From Molanna angustata (lineage: Eukaryota; Arthropoda; Insecta; Trichoptera; Molannidae), in assembly GCA_963576475.1 (NCBI GenBank), contig OY754981.1, positions 25,691,411 through 25,755,410 on the forward strand: 64,000 nucleotides of DNA, read 5' to 3'. How positions within the stretch are numbered: the first letter of the stretch is position 1; each line of letters starts with the position of its first letter. The notes below the pieces were generated by a model. The model did no database searches. It saw only the letters and a list, made by a program, of their open reading frames with translations, and was not told the DNA's origin. Below, piece by piece: positions 1 to 11,292 of the stretch. Position numbers and translations under genes: made by a program.

Positions 1-566
1 ATTTCTTATTACGTATGTACATACCTTCATATGTATCTTAAATTTAACATCATTTTCGTTAAAATTTAATATCATTTTCGTAATTTTTGATGAACACCTT
101 TTCTTAGGTAATATTTTAATTCGTATTATTTTATTGCATCTCAATAAAACATAGTCCATATTATAAAACATAAAGGCTTACCGATACACATTTTTGATTG
201 CGTCCATTAGGAGAAGAAAGATAATTTGTAAACATCAATTACTTATATCGAAATACAGGAACTATATTTTTATATGATGAATTTTAATACATAAAACACC
301 AATCTTACTCTAAACTCTTTACTGTGCATTGAATTTTTAATTTTCTACTCTAATAAAACTCACTTTAAACACACAATAGGTACACAGGAATAAAATTTAA
401 TAACGTTGAACATATACTTGATAACGGAAAAATATTAATAAAAAAAGGAAACCTGTTGAAAATATTGTTTAGTCCATATTGTTATGATTTTACTTACTAA
501 CATAGACTATTGAGACAGAGTGAATGAGTAAAGAATGAGTAATTAGATGTTGTGGTATATTTCAAT
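1..566. other. AT-rich DNA, nothing recognised
   Basis: No long open frame, repeat unit or RNA signature was seen. The stretch is AT-rich with short homopolymer runs. Confidence 0.6.
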
Positions 567-640
567 CGCCATAGCGTAGTCGTAACCATTTCACATCTGA
601 AGCGACGTCATGGGTTTGATCCTCAGCTGATGTAATTTTT
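567..640 (+). repeat. tRNA-like SINE head, degraded
   Basis: An A-box-like stretch (tagcgtagtcg) is followed about 35 bases on by a B-box-like stretch (gggtttgatcctc), then a T-run. This is the spacing of a tRNA-derived pol III promoter. No second copy was found in the window, so it is either a different SINE family or a decayed tRNA relic. Confidence 0.4.
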
Positions 641-1619
641 TTTTATAAAATTCCTGCTCTCTTCGCTGGAAATCTGTTTCGTGAAAGTTGAAACATGGTA
701 AACGTCTTGCTTCTCATACAGAGGAAATCAAATTTGTTAAATTATAAACGAAATAAAATGCCATGTGATTTGGTTACGTTTAAAGAATAAACAAAATGGA
801 TTTATGAATTTGAAAGAAATAACATATGACGCAAAGGTTGACCAAAAAATATCTGGCCGAAAACTAAATTATGTACAATTTCAGATAACTAGGGAATTTT
901 ATGAGGCCGTGTGTACCTATGTGTGTAAATGAAGCCATGAATGTCAAGATAGAAATATGTAGGTTTCGGTTTTAGAAGTGCCAGTGCCATAAGCATGATT
1001 TAAGTAAAATTCAACAGAATGATTTTTTAGAAATTGCAGTTAAAAAAAGATTATTTTTTTTGGTTCACTGAATGCATCACATGATTAAATTTTTCAAGAT
1101 CTTGTGTCACAAATATCAAGAATGAATTAACTGTCGTATACATATTACAATAAACACTAATCTTACATTAGTTATTTGACCAGTCTAATAAAAGCTTATA
1201 AATCCCTCCACAAAAGCAACAATATTTCTATTAGGTATTGTGTTTTTGGAAATTCAATTTATAGATACACATATTATATACAAACTTCCAATCATTTTCC
1301 ATTAACACTAGAAATAAAATTTTATCAAATGTTTTATAATAACACATTAAAACATAATCGGTCTTACTTGAAATAGTGGATTCAATTTTACGCTGCCTTA
1401 CAACTGGTGCGTATTTAAAAACTTGTCTCAAAAGTTACAACGGGTTTAACATTATGTATATTATTATGTAGTCTGTCTTTACTTGGTTTACCCTTGTTAA
1501 ACGGATATACCTACGATTGTACAGAAAATTTCAAATTGTTAAATTTCTCCTAATGAATATTTTCGTACTCGTTGAATGAAAGTGAAATTAACTTAGTTTT
1601 TGATTTAAAAATAAATCTT
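641..1619. other. AT-rich DNA, little recognised
   Basis: Apart from the short LINE-tail remnant at 925-975, no coding, RNA or repeat signal was seen. Two opposed short open frames near 1176-1431 lack any familiar domain and look like chance. Confidence 0.5.
925..975 (+). pseudogene. RTE-like LINE tail remnant
   Basis: The text around gaagccatgaatgtcaagat matches in order the 3' coding end of the RTE-like tails at 48785 and 51592 (residues DEAMNV.QDR in those copies). It is short and diverged. Confidence 0.35.
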
Positions 1620-2030
1620 AAGGCCCTTGTATACCTTGAGCATACCGGATGTACACAAATATGTACGCCAAATTACCTTGTATCGTATGAAAAAAAGGTA
1701 AAAATCAGAGTTTTTTTTTAAATAGAAAAAACAGTAATTAAAATAGTAAAAACACAGCCGGTAGATTTTTAATTTTTTCTCAATTGAAGTAAATATCTAC
1801 TTCACAGGCCTTGTAGTTTTTTAGTTACATCAAAAAAATAAAAAGGGTTTTACTAAAAACTTATTGTACAAGAAAAATATTTTACAAATTCAAATTTCAA
1901 AAAACTCACGCAATAGAATAAAGATGTATACTTTAAATGCTCTTAATTTCAAACACGTATCTTTTGAGAGTTCTGATGGGGGAAAATATTCAATATTACC
2001 ATTTAGCCTACTATAGCTCAGTATTACTCA
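1620..2030 (+). repeat. Dispersed repeat A, copy 1
   Basis: About 400 bp collinear with 54738-55210. Shared landmarks include cagccggtagatttt, aaaaaactca.gcaatagaat and tagcctactat. No coding frame. The left edge begins near ttaaggccct in both copies. Probably a non-autonomous transposon; its class is unknown. Confidence 0.75.
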
Positions 2031-2316
2031 TAACTGTCAAATGTCCTTTCCTTGCGTAACGAGTCGTTCAATTCGAAAAACATGTTAAATAAACTGTAAT
2101 GAGTATTGCTAGTGAAAAAAAAAACAATCTCTGTTTTTAACTCGCTCTTTTAGCTACCACGAGACGTGAATCTAGTCATAAAATGTCATTTAAGAAAGAT
2201 TTTTTAAACTTACAAGTAAATTGTCGAGCTTAGTTTAACTTATTTGAAATTGAATCAGAAAAAAAGTAAGACCGAATATGTTTTATTTTTGAAAATTGAT
2301 TTTCATGGTTTACATA
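2031..2316. other. AT-rich spacer
   Basis: Nothing recognised. Confidence 0.5.
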
Positions 2317-2919
2317 GGGCCGGTATTACAGTCGGCCCTCAGCTCATTGAGTTTGTTAAACTCAAGATCTGTATTACATTTCAATATGACATGTCAGTTA
2401 CTAAATCTTCAATCATAGACATATTTTACTTTTTCTGTGGTTATTATCTGTCAAATTTTAAATAACCTCAAATAATACGAACTACAAAACGGGACGCTAC
2501 GAGTTGAAATACTATTGTTTTACTATCCAACATGGTAAATTTAATTTTTTTTTCACCAAAATAATGCTATTAAATGCCCATGTTCGTTTCAATATGGCTG
2601 TCAGTTTATTTTCTTGTATGGCGTCACCGTCGATACAACTAAGGCCTCTAGTGATTAAACACTGAAACTACACTGGTTGCCTAACGCCTCTAGTGATAGA
2701 ACACTGAAACTACACGCGTTGCCTAGCAACGAGTCGAGAAATGACAGTTGACTCACCGTTAAGTACCTACTTAATCCGCCAGAAACGTTATTTAAAGTTA
2801 AATATTTGTCGTTTTAGTGACGTATTTGAGGGAAGATTAGGCCTAAACGGACACTGTAATACGCTATATTTTTGTAAAACTTGAGTTTAGCTCTTAAACT
2901 GAGACTGTAATACCAGCCC
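2317..2919. mobile_element. Terminal-inverted-repeat transposon, about 600 bp, non-coding
   Basis: The left end begins gggccggtattacagtc, and the reverse complement of the right end begins gggctggtattacagtc. Inner parts of the arms also match (aaactcaag on the left, cttgagttt on the right). The trinucleotide ATA sits just outside both ends (2314-2316 and 2920-2922), consistent with a 3-bp target duplication of the PIF/Harbinger kind. No transposase is present. The class assignment is inference from the duplication length only. Confidence 0.75.
2644..2727 (+). repeat. Two tandem 42-bp units inside the TIR element
   Basis: The phrase gcctctagtgat starts at 2644 and again at 2686. Both units continue with aacactgaaactacac and a gttgccta end. 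This is a local duplication inside the 2317-2919 transposon. Confidence 0.85.
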
Positions 2920-3289
2920 ATATTCATGTAAATTTATATAACCAGTACCTATGAATGTGTGAAATGAATGAGCTATTTTTTTTAGTTACCTATTTCCTTA
3001 GCACTAATATACCTACATAATCTATTCAAAACACCAAACATTTGAATTTTTCTGTTCCCTAACTACTGTTTTTAAAAATATGAATTGTTTAAATTTAAAT
3101 TATCATACTTTTATGTACCTAATAAGTTTTATCATTCAATAGAATGGACTAATTAATGTACTTGTTTATTATATGGATTAACTGTGATCATTCATTTTTG
3201 CTTTTTACAAACTATTGTTCAATTTCGTTTACGCAAAAGGCTTGCCATTTTTTTAAGATTTAATTTCAATAATTAACTGTTAAATTCAA
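2920..3289. other. AT-rich spacer
   Basis: Nothing recognised. Confidence 0.5.
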
Positions 3290-3475
3290 TTAAACAATTA
3301 ATACTTGTATAAGAAACAAGCTTCCTGCAAAATGGCAATCTATTCCATCTTACCAAGATTTCCAGTCCAGAGAAGCAAGATTTGTGTGACAAATAGTTTT
3401 GAATAGATTTCTCCTTTACTGGGAAGTAAACCCAGGATGCTGGCACAGAAACCAAACAACTTACACGACAGTGGA
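3290..3475 (-). repeat. SINE family 1, old degraded copy
   Basis: Read on the minus strand, it follows the order of the better copy at 50288-50480: a degenerate B-box region (ggaagtaaacccaggatg on the plus strand), the gagaaat segment, then the cttgcttctctgg.ctgg segment. The GAAATTGCC tail is only weakly preserved. Many substitutions suggest an old insertion. Confidence 0.6.
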
Positions 3476-5267
3476 AGTTTTATATATATGAAACATTTAA
3501 CCATTTTTTCTTACTGTCAGCTATTCCATGAGACACGGGTCCATACATCCATATTTGCTTCTGAACACGATGCCCCTATAACTGACAAATTCTTAGCCAT
3601 TTCGTTACCTTTTGCATGGACTTACATATCTGTAAAAACAAAATGTAGTTCCTGCTACTGTAACTAAAAGATACATTCTATCGAAACGATTGAAAATACG
3701 TATCGATTTACGATGCAACCGTAGCGTGAGCAGAGTTTTGCGTATATCTGTGTTCGTGGTCCCTTTATAGTATTAACTACTGAAGCTTTTTATAAACAAA
3801 TGAATTATCGCAAATATTTTTATTGCTTTTTATCTAAAGCTATATACATTTATTATATTTTAGCATTGTTATATACTAAGTTATAATTAATATGATTATA
3901 AAGTATTGTATTGTATTCATCTAAAGTTCCTTGGTTTGGTGTTACTGTAACAATATACATAATAATAAATAATTTACTTACTGTTTACATTTGGTTAAGA
4001 TTTTCAAAAGAACTAAGGGATGGTTTGTCGGGGAGTATTAAAAAATACATATGTTAAATTTATAATATAATTACATTATTATATATTGTATAACGTAAGT
4101 TGTGTTGCATATTTTTAATACATTTATATCAATAAGGGATTATATTTCAGTGCACGAGACAATATTAACGAATATTGATTGTTTAAATAAAAAAATATAT
4201 AATTAAAAATATATTATATTATTGGTGTAAAACTAATGACGTGCGATAAATGTTCTGGTTGTGTTTTGAGAAACAAAATGATTATTACAAAGGTATTTTT
4301 TTATGTCACAAAAGTATAATTACTACAATTGAAAGTTTATTTATTACATTAGTATATATATATGAATAGCAATAAAACTTATCTAAAACGGACTACACAA
4401 AGTTCAATTTTATTGATTTTAAAAAGGAATTTTAAACAAAACTGTACTCAAATTTTCAATTCATATCAATATTTAAAAATATATATAATTAATTATCATT
4501 AAAGTTTTTTACACTAATGGGAATTTGTCGTGTGTTCAATGAAAAGATATATGAAAAAAAAGTGTTTTCAATTATTCTTCTAAATACATACTCATTTCCT
4601 GAAGCAAGGCACAAGATATTTTATATTTTACATGAATTTATATTATTAATATAACACATGACATTTTGACAAGGGTTTTAGTGGTAAATAGGCACTGCTT
4701 CCCAATAGCACGAGCTTAATACATTTTATATATTCATTTTGTTAACAATTCTTTATTATTAATGTATCGTTGGTATACAATGAAAACTCATCTGTTTTAA
4801 TGACACTCATTATATTTTTTTAAAGTAATCCCCAACGTCACTGGTTTCCGTCTACTTTATGACACGAAAATAACACGTAATCCTATGAAATTATAAATAT
4901 AATTTAAATACAAAATGGCGGTTCAGTGTTATTTTAATGTAGCTGTGGGTTCAGATACAATTAACCGTTTATCTGAAAATTATGATCCAGTTGGTTTATT
5001 CGTCATAAATGAGTAAAGTAATAACATACAAATTATTCCTCGTTTTCATATGAATATTAAAATAGACGTCACAATTTCTAAATCCAAGCAACAAACAGAA
5101 GATCAAAATCATTAACTTTGATACATTTTTTTTTGTTGAAATGTTTTTACATCCGACTGTCTAAATCAATTGAAAAAGTGTCCTAATTACGTTGGTATAA
5201 CCATGTTGGGTTCAATTCTGTAAACGCGCCAAAATTAAATGAAAGTTTATTTTTATTGACAATAACA
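3476..5267. other. AT-rich DNA, nothing recognised
   Basis: No supported gene, RNA or repeat in about 1.8 kb. Short open frames have no familiar motif. Confidence 0.6.
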
Positions 5268-5420
5268 TCTCATTAGAGACGAAGTTGGGATATCATAGAA
5301 GAACCAGGAACTCAGGCACCTACAGGGTTTACGACCTGCCATCGGCTGGTCTACGTGATCACTTTATGCGCTTGCGCAACGTTCACTAATTATGCCTTCT
5401 TATTAAGTTCCCTTATCATT
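5268..5420 (+). repeat. Dispersed repeat C, partial copy
   Basis: Starts near atctcattagagacgaag and contains cctacagggtttacgacc and tttatgcgcttgcgcaacg. These landmarks recur at 14018, 20995 and (inverted) 39145. Non-coding and truncated relative to the longest copy. Confidence 0.75.
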
Positions 5421-5894
5421 ATCAAAAAAAAAATATTTTAAATCCAGAATTAGGTTTGAAATCTTTATTTTTATTTTTTCACTAAATAATGATGTTTGAA
5501 TCATTATTTTTATTTTAATTTTTCCCACACTATGTTCTCTTTCTGAAAAAATCATCATCTTCATCGTCGTTTTCTAAAAAAGCAACATAAAATTTCACTA
5601 AATTTAACCGATCATGTAAGTATACAACTCCTACCGACTTTTACTGTTATTTTTTCGCTACAATTAACTCGCCAAGTGTACGACACTTTACTACTATTAA
5701 TGTGACTTACAACAACCTTAATTTGTCCATGGTGACATTTGCGCAGAAGTGTCTAAACACCAAACGTTGTCGTAAAGAAGTATAAATTATGATTTTTTTC
5801 ATTTATTTCCTTAATCTAAACACTTTCTATTAAAAGTAAAACATGTAATCTCCAACCTCGTTAGAACTATCTGTTTCGAGTCTGATGGTTTTAT
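5421..5894. other. AT-rich spacer
   Basis: Nothing recognised. Confidence 0.5.
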
Positions 5895-5985
5895 ATAATT
5901 TATTTATCTTTTTGTACATAATATAAAAAAAAATCATTGCACACTGGCGGGCTTATCGCCATTAGGCAATTTCTTCCAATTAACC
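5895..5985 (-). repeat. CR1-group LINE (or SINE 1) 3' tail
   Basis: On the plus strand the text tttttgtacataatata is followed by gccattaggcaatttcttcc. This is the inverse of the 3' end of the LINE at 44165-45615. Only the last 80-90 bases are present. Confidence 0.6.
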
Positions 5986-6317
5986 AGATACACGTTCAAA
6001 TACACGTTCTAAGTAAACACAATTGGGTTCTTCAGATATATTCAAAAATACAATGCTTGATAGCATAAAAATCTAGATAAAATATTGTAGAAAAATTAAT
6101 TTTACATACATCGTACAAATAATAAATTGTGATCACACAATCAAAACTGAAAATTTGGTTTTACCGCGAATAATAAGGATAAGTTTTTATCAGTTATTTT
6201 ACTTTTTAATCCCATCACACCTCATCAAAATAATTTTCAAATAACAACTGTAATCAATTATGTGTCTCATCTTTATAATTATTTTTTTAAATGTGTATAT
6301 ATTTTTTTCTTCTTCTT

Positions 6318-6418
6318 TTTCTTTTCAGCCCCTTTCAATCCACCGCTGGATATAGGCGTCTTCCTGGGTTTTCCATTTCTCTCTATCCTGGGCACTCTGC
6401 TTCCACCCATGTCATTTT
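6318..6418 (-). pseudogene. LINE 3' coding end (RTE-like), fragment
   Basis: The minus strand reads an open end with residues WKTQEDAYIQRWIERG before a stop. A (gaa)-rich tail follows, seen as the ttcttcttc run near 6308. Such short C-terminal tails with simple-repeat ends are typical of 5'-truncated RTE-type LINEs. Confidence 0.6.
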
Positions 6419-6462
6419 GCTGTTATTTTTTTTTAAATAACAGCAAATAAATAAAAAATAAA

Positions 6463-6545
6463 GACCTCCTATAAAACATTACCAAGAGACGAGGCCTATA
6501 TCCACCAGCGTATCGAACATGGCTATTAAAAGAAGAAGAAATACA
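6463..6545 (+). pseudogene. LINE 3' coding end, same family, opposite strand
   Basis: The plus strand reads residues DEAYIHQRIEHGY before TAA and an aagaagaaga tail, matching the minus-strand fragment just upstream. The two tails face away from each other, so these are two separate insertions or an inverted duplicate. Confidence 0.6.
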
Positions 6546-8650
6546 AAATACTTCTGCAATAAACACTTAACAGACTTCTCGTAGCCAATCTAAATCTTAA
6601 AGACTAATGAAATCAATAATGATTTACTTATATACATATTTAGTAAACAGCTGTTTTTGGGGAATTAGAACTACTATGCTAATTCTAACTGTCATGTGTG
6701 CATTCCATGTGTAATCCATGTTCTGTTGGTGTTTCTTTTGATAAATAAAATACGAAATCAATGTCATTAAAGAACTATTCGACACATAATACGATATCTT
6801 TAGTTTATATTATTATAATATAAAGGTACTTTTAAAATTTGAGTAATGACTAAAGAATTCAATAAGTTTTCATTGAATACTGGCGGTACAAAACTAACTT
6901 ATACTAATGAACTTAAAAATAATATTATTAGAAAATCTAAACAACGGTTTTATACAGGAAATATTGTAAATTGATGTTAGTAGCGAATCTCAATAATAAA
7001 AATACATTTAAACTGTACATACATAATATTAAAAAGGTTCAAATCGAATACAAACTTAAAAAAAATTCCAAGTTTTATTTGTTTTTTTATTTATTTATAA
7101 AACGAAAAAAAAATGATTTAGTAAGAATAAATTATCGAGATACGCTACTAATAACAATAATTATAAACTTAACAGTGTCTATAATATGCTTTGAGTAGAC
7201 TGAAATTAAATTATATTATAATTATAAATAAATAAAAAAATCTGACTATTGTAATGTGTCGATACGTGTCTAGTTTATAAGTATTTATCGATATCGTTGT
7301 TTGATACGCCTAAATATTAAGTATTTTAGATACAAAATAATTTAGGGTTAAAAACTGTTAAAAATAATAGAAATATTATATATTTTTATTTGCACGTGTG
7401 TTTTGAAAATTGCTTGATAAAAATTATTAGCAAAGCTAATTCATAATATTGTATTGTTGATTTAGATGGCCTAAGAAGTGTAATACATAAATATATGTTA
7501 TATTTTTTATCGATTTTATATAATTTATTAATACGCCTAGGAAGAGAATTAGCGTTTATGAATTCTAATTACCATTTCACGAATAGCGTTTAGAGAATAT
7601 AAAAAATATTTATTTCATCAGTACACGGAAAATAAATTTATTGTGATATCTGAATCAATTGGAACAATGTTAATTAACAATTCAAAGAATATTTTGTGGT
7701 AGTCAATGTTAATATTTTTTAAACGAATTTATTTACTCAAAAACTAAATTTTGATTCAAATCACATATTTCAAAAGCACTGTAGATGGAAAAATGGAAAA
7801 TTTTCAAATATGTCGCGATTTGACTTTGGTACAAACATACGATTATTAATAAAATCGTACAAAAATGATCGATCTATTGAAATATAAATTAAAAAAATGT
7901 ATTGTTTTATTTTTTGAATTATAAAATTATTGTACCTTCTACATAATAGTTTGACAATATACATAAATTTCGACTTTTTTCAATTTCTTGTTACATAAAT
8001 TGTTTATTGAAATAACCTAAATAAAAATTTATAAAATACGTATGTGAAATATAAAATTATAGTTTTTTTACAATTTTCATTTAATGTTATTTTTAATAAA
8101 ACATTAAGTTTTTAAATATTATTATATTTTTAATAAATTCAGACAATGCTATGTTTGTTTATTTGTAGGTACACCAGAAAAAACTATTAAATTAAAAAAA
8201 AAATACGTAAAAAAATATTTTTCAGTTCCAATTGATTCTCATATAAATCAATGCTTTGCAAAGAGCCAATTATTGAAGCAACATTTTAAGTATTTTGGAC
8301 AAATCATTTATTTAATATTATCATTATTATAAAAACTATCAATTTATAGCGTATTGTGGTAATTAAATAAATATACAATTATAAAAACATGCAAAATTGC
8401 ATAATATCTCTCACGGGAAAAAATCTTTGAAAATTGTCCGCTACATTGAATTATAATAAACTTCTTTCTGTTTTCTCATTCAACAGATAAATCATTCAGA
8501 CGATTGTGTAATATTTTTCCATTTATGTGATATTTTATTCTACTCTTGTTGACTTTAATATTTTCTTCGTCGAGCGTTTTCAAACTGATTTAATATTTAG
8601 CCATAACTGTATCTAGCATTCTAAAGATATCATATTTGTATATATAAAAC
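6546..8650. other. AT-rich DNA, nothing recognised
   Basis: About 2.1 kb with no supported gene or repeat. Very low GC with many A and T runs. Confidence 0.6.
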
Positions 8651-8695
8651 ATTATTTCCTGACAATGTATTCCTGGACGAAACGGGTAAATATAA
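8651..8695 (+). ncRNA. Decayed hammerhead-ribozyme-like motif
   Basis: ctgacaatgt and cgaaacgggt align base for base with the motif at 18554-18595 apart from a few changes. The core CTGANGA is altered (G to A), so activity is unlikely. Called only because better copies are nearby. Confidence 0.3.
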
Positions 8696-8910
8696 AATAT
8701 TTATATAAAAACTATTGAAATCTGAAATATTTTCATTGAAATAAGGCATAATTTTTAAACTAAGTCTAGTTTGTCGATCGCAATACTTGATAGAAGTCCA
8801 TTGTATGTAGATATGTTATAAATATAAAATAAAAAATACTTGGTTTTCAATGAAAAAAATACAGACCTTATGGACACAGAGGACTTCAACGAGTGACCCA
8901 ACTACATTAA

Positions 8911-9340
8911 GGGGCCATATAAACCTAAACACCCCAATTTCAAATCGAATTCCTCAAATATGATAAACAGTGTGATTCTATAGAAAAAATACCATAAGTA
9001 TTTTCAGAATTTCTCTATTGAATGTTTGTCACATACTTTCAAAATTTAAATTTTTTAAATTACTCCATAACTATGTGTCGTAGAGAAATAAATCTTTTAC
9101 ATATAATATTTAAAGAGTGCATAAAATCAAAGTGAATGACTGATACAGTTTATTCATTTCAAGTAAGGTTTGTTCTTAAAATGCAAAAAATCAAAAAAAT
9201 TTGGGTTTACGAAAATTTAAATCACGTATAAACCTTTTTGGATGCACGCGATAGTTACCCTTACTAACACGTAACTTCATAGTGCATTAGGCGGTTTTAA
9301 TATATCATGTTTTTAGTCACTAGATTTAACGTTATATGTC
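8911..9340 (+). repeat. Dispersed repeat B, copy 1
   Basis: Collinear with 16948-17400 over about 430 bp. Shared landmarks are cataaacctaa-like text at the start, gagtgcataaaatcaa, aaaatgcaaaaaatcaa, cgatagtta.ccttacta and gcggttttaatatatcat. Non-coding. Confidence 0.8.
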
Positions 9341-9471
9341 TCTTAAGTTTATAAAAAAAGATTTGTATAGATTCATTTGTATTATATAACTTATTTTACA
9401 ACCGTTCAAAAACCCACAATTATATATTATACCCTATTTTGTTATAACCACTAGTCTCAGTCTTCTATACT

Positions 9472-9512
9472 ATTATTCTGGCGATGTGCCTTGCACGAAC
9501 CGCGTCGATAAT
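9472..9512 (+). ncRNA. Hammerhead-like motif with intact stem I
   Basis: attatt (9472-9477) can pair with gataat (9507-9512) as a 6-bp stem I. gtgc-ctt-gcac forms stem II, and a minimal stem III can be drawn across ccgcgtc. Two core positions differ from consensus (CTGGCGA for CTGANGA, GAAC for GAAA), so this copy is probably inactive. As in the 18554 copy, one unpaired base lies between the core and stem II, which is not canonical. Confidence 0.4.
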
Positions 9513-9689
9513 CAAAGAAATTTAATAGAACGAAAACCAAGTATTTTTTATTTTATATTTATTAAATATAGGTATATGCATAAATGATTTGTTTTTTGAA
9601 ATAAATTTTACGAGTTTTGATTGTTGAAACAAAGTTATAGTACGAAAGATGTTTGCGTCTTTACGCAAAGAATTAAACGAATGCCTCAC

Positions 9690-10010
9690 GTTTTATCTTC
9701 TTCTTCTTTGATCTTTTCCTGTCTTAGTCAGGGTCTTCCTTCCTGGTACGTAATTGCACGATACCTTAAGTTTTGGTCATTCAAAGTATCGATTCTGTTC
9801 CTTTGAATGCTAGACCACCAAACGACGTGATTTTCATCCCTACGCATAACGTGACCATACAAACACCGCCTTATTTCTTTTAGTTTGTCCGCTACTGGTG
9901 GCACTTTAAAAACTCCCTCAGATATAGGTGGTTTAATTTATCAGTTCTTGTAACACCGCTAGCATTTAAGCATTTTCAATTCGGAGATGTGGAGTTTTTG
10001 TTTTTGGCAT
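9690..10010 (-). pseudogene. RTE-like LINE 3' end, decayed
   Basis: The minus strand carries, with breaks, residues such as GVFKVPPVADKLKEIR and GHVMRRDENHVVW, then an arginine/lysine-rich end and a (gaa)-type tail (the cttcttctt run at 9698). This is the conserved C-terminal block of widespread RTE-type LINE polyproteins. Stops interrupt it. Confidence 0.6.
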
Positions 10011-10599
10011 TTCTTGGTTTTTCTAATCACCACAATATGCTATATATGGATGAGTTTTCTTAACATGTTAATTGCTTGTGATTTTTTATTGACAAAAATT
10101 CAACTTCTTTTGGCTGCGTTTTACAGCTTTTTATAAAATAAATATGCTATCTATAATAGTAAATATGTTATTATTTTACTATGATTATCCTAGTGGTGTG
10201 GTGTGACTTTACTTATTTGTATTTGTGATATTATAATGTCCCGTATTTATTACATAATATTATAAAAACCCTGTTGAATTTTCAATTCACTTGTTTGATG
10301 TAGTGAGAGTAAGATTAATATGGCCGATCAAATCAAAATATACAAATAAATATTTACAATACATTATATTTAATAATATAAGGTTTTTTTTGTATAATAC
10401 GTATCAACAAAATGATTTTTCAAGAATAAAAGATGCAACCTACTTAAAACTTAAAAACATACTTAATTAAAAACGAATTACTTATAATTAATTAAAAATA
10501 AATATCTACTAAAAGTAGGTACCCACTTGATGAAATCCCATTTCAATTCTAATTTATTGTATGAAAATATACAAACCAGGAATATCTTAAAAATCAGGC
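10011..10599. other. AT-rich spacer
   Basis: Nothing recognised. Confidence 0.5.
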
Positions 10600-10690
10600 A
10601 TTTTCAAGGCTTATGATAGTTTATCGGGTTGTTTTCGATCATTTTATGCAATTGGGCAACGTTCGCCAGCCATGTCTTTCATTGAACTCC
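10600..10690 (+). repeat. Dispersed repeat C, highly diverged remnant
   Basis: Keeps the order gcaattgggcaacgttcgcc, catgtctttcattgaactcc, as in the other C copies, but with many substitutions. Confidence 0.45.
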
Positions 10691-10899
10691 AAGTCAAGTT
10701 CTACATATAGGTACCTAAATTTAAACAAGGTGACCAATCGCTTCTAAATAACAAAAATAACATTACGCCATATGTTGAAACTGATTTTACAGTGAATTGC
10801 CGCTCCTAACGGAGTTGGCGACCATCGCACCAAACTCATAACGATCTTGAGCCAACCTAATTAGTGACGCCAAAGACATGAAAATCCTAAAGGAAGTCA

Positions 10900-11292
10900 T
10901 GCAATGATGTATACTTTCGCCCATGTTGTTCAACCTGCATACGTGATGCCAGTACTGTTTTATGGAGTGGAATTTTCGACTCCTAAAATCTCAACAATAA
11001 ATCAACAATTGAAGCATTCGGTAATACAGAATGCGCGTTTCATGGGTCGATAGTCTCCACTGAAAGAGTTCTAAATATGATGGAGAATGAGAGAGAGTTG
11101 CTGACCTCTGTCAAGAGATACAAAGCCGCATATTTTGGCCACATATTCCGTGGTGTTAAATATGCCCTTCTACAACTTATAGGGGAGGGAAAGATAGAGG
11201 GAAAACGGAGTATGGGGCATAAAAAGATATCGTGGCTTAAAATTCTCAGGCATAGGTTCGGGATTCCGGATACTGCGTCACTAATTGCATAG
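10900..11292 (+). pseudogene. RTE-like LINE polyprotein C-terminus, broken
   Basis: One frame reads MPVLFYGVEFST then QNARFMG before a stop at about 11048. A second frame, open from 11077, reads MENERELLTSVKRYKAAYFG and continues through GKIEGKRSMG to a stop at 11290. These blocks are the usual end of reverse transcriptase LINE proteins. A frameshift and stops between them show it is dead. It has no 5' part. Confidence 0.65.

Larger units (their letters stand above)
8818..9562 (+). mobile_element. Inverted-repeat element carrying a hammerhead-like motif
   Basis: Perfect 31-bp inverted arms at 8818-8848 and 9532-9562 (inner edge acttggttttc on the left, gaaaaccaagt on the right) enclose 683 bp. 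Inside lie dispersed repeat B (8911-9340) and, next to the right arm, a hammerhead-like motif (9472-9512). No open frame of note. The arrangement recalls Penelope-like element termini, which are known to carry hammerhead motifs; that link is inference. Confidence 0.6.
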
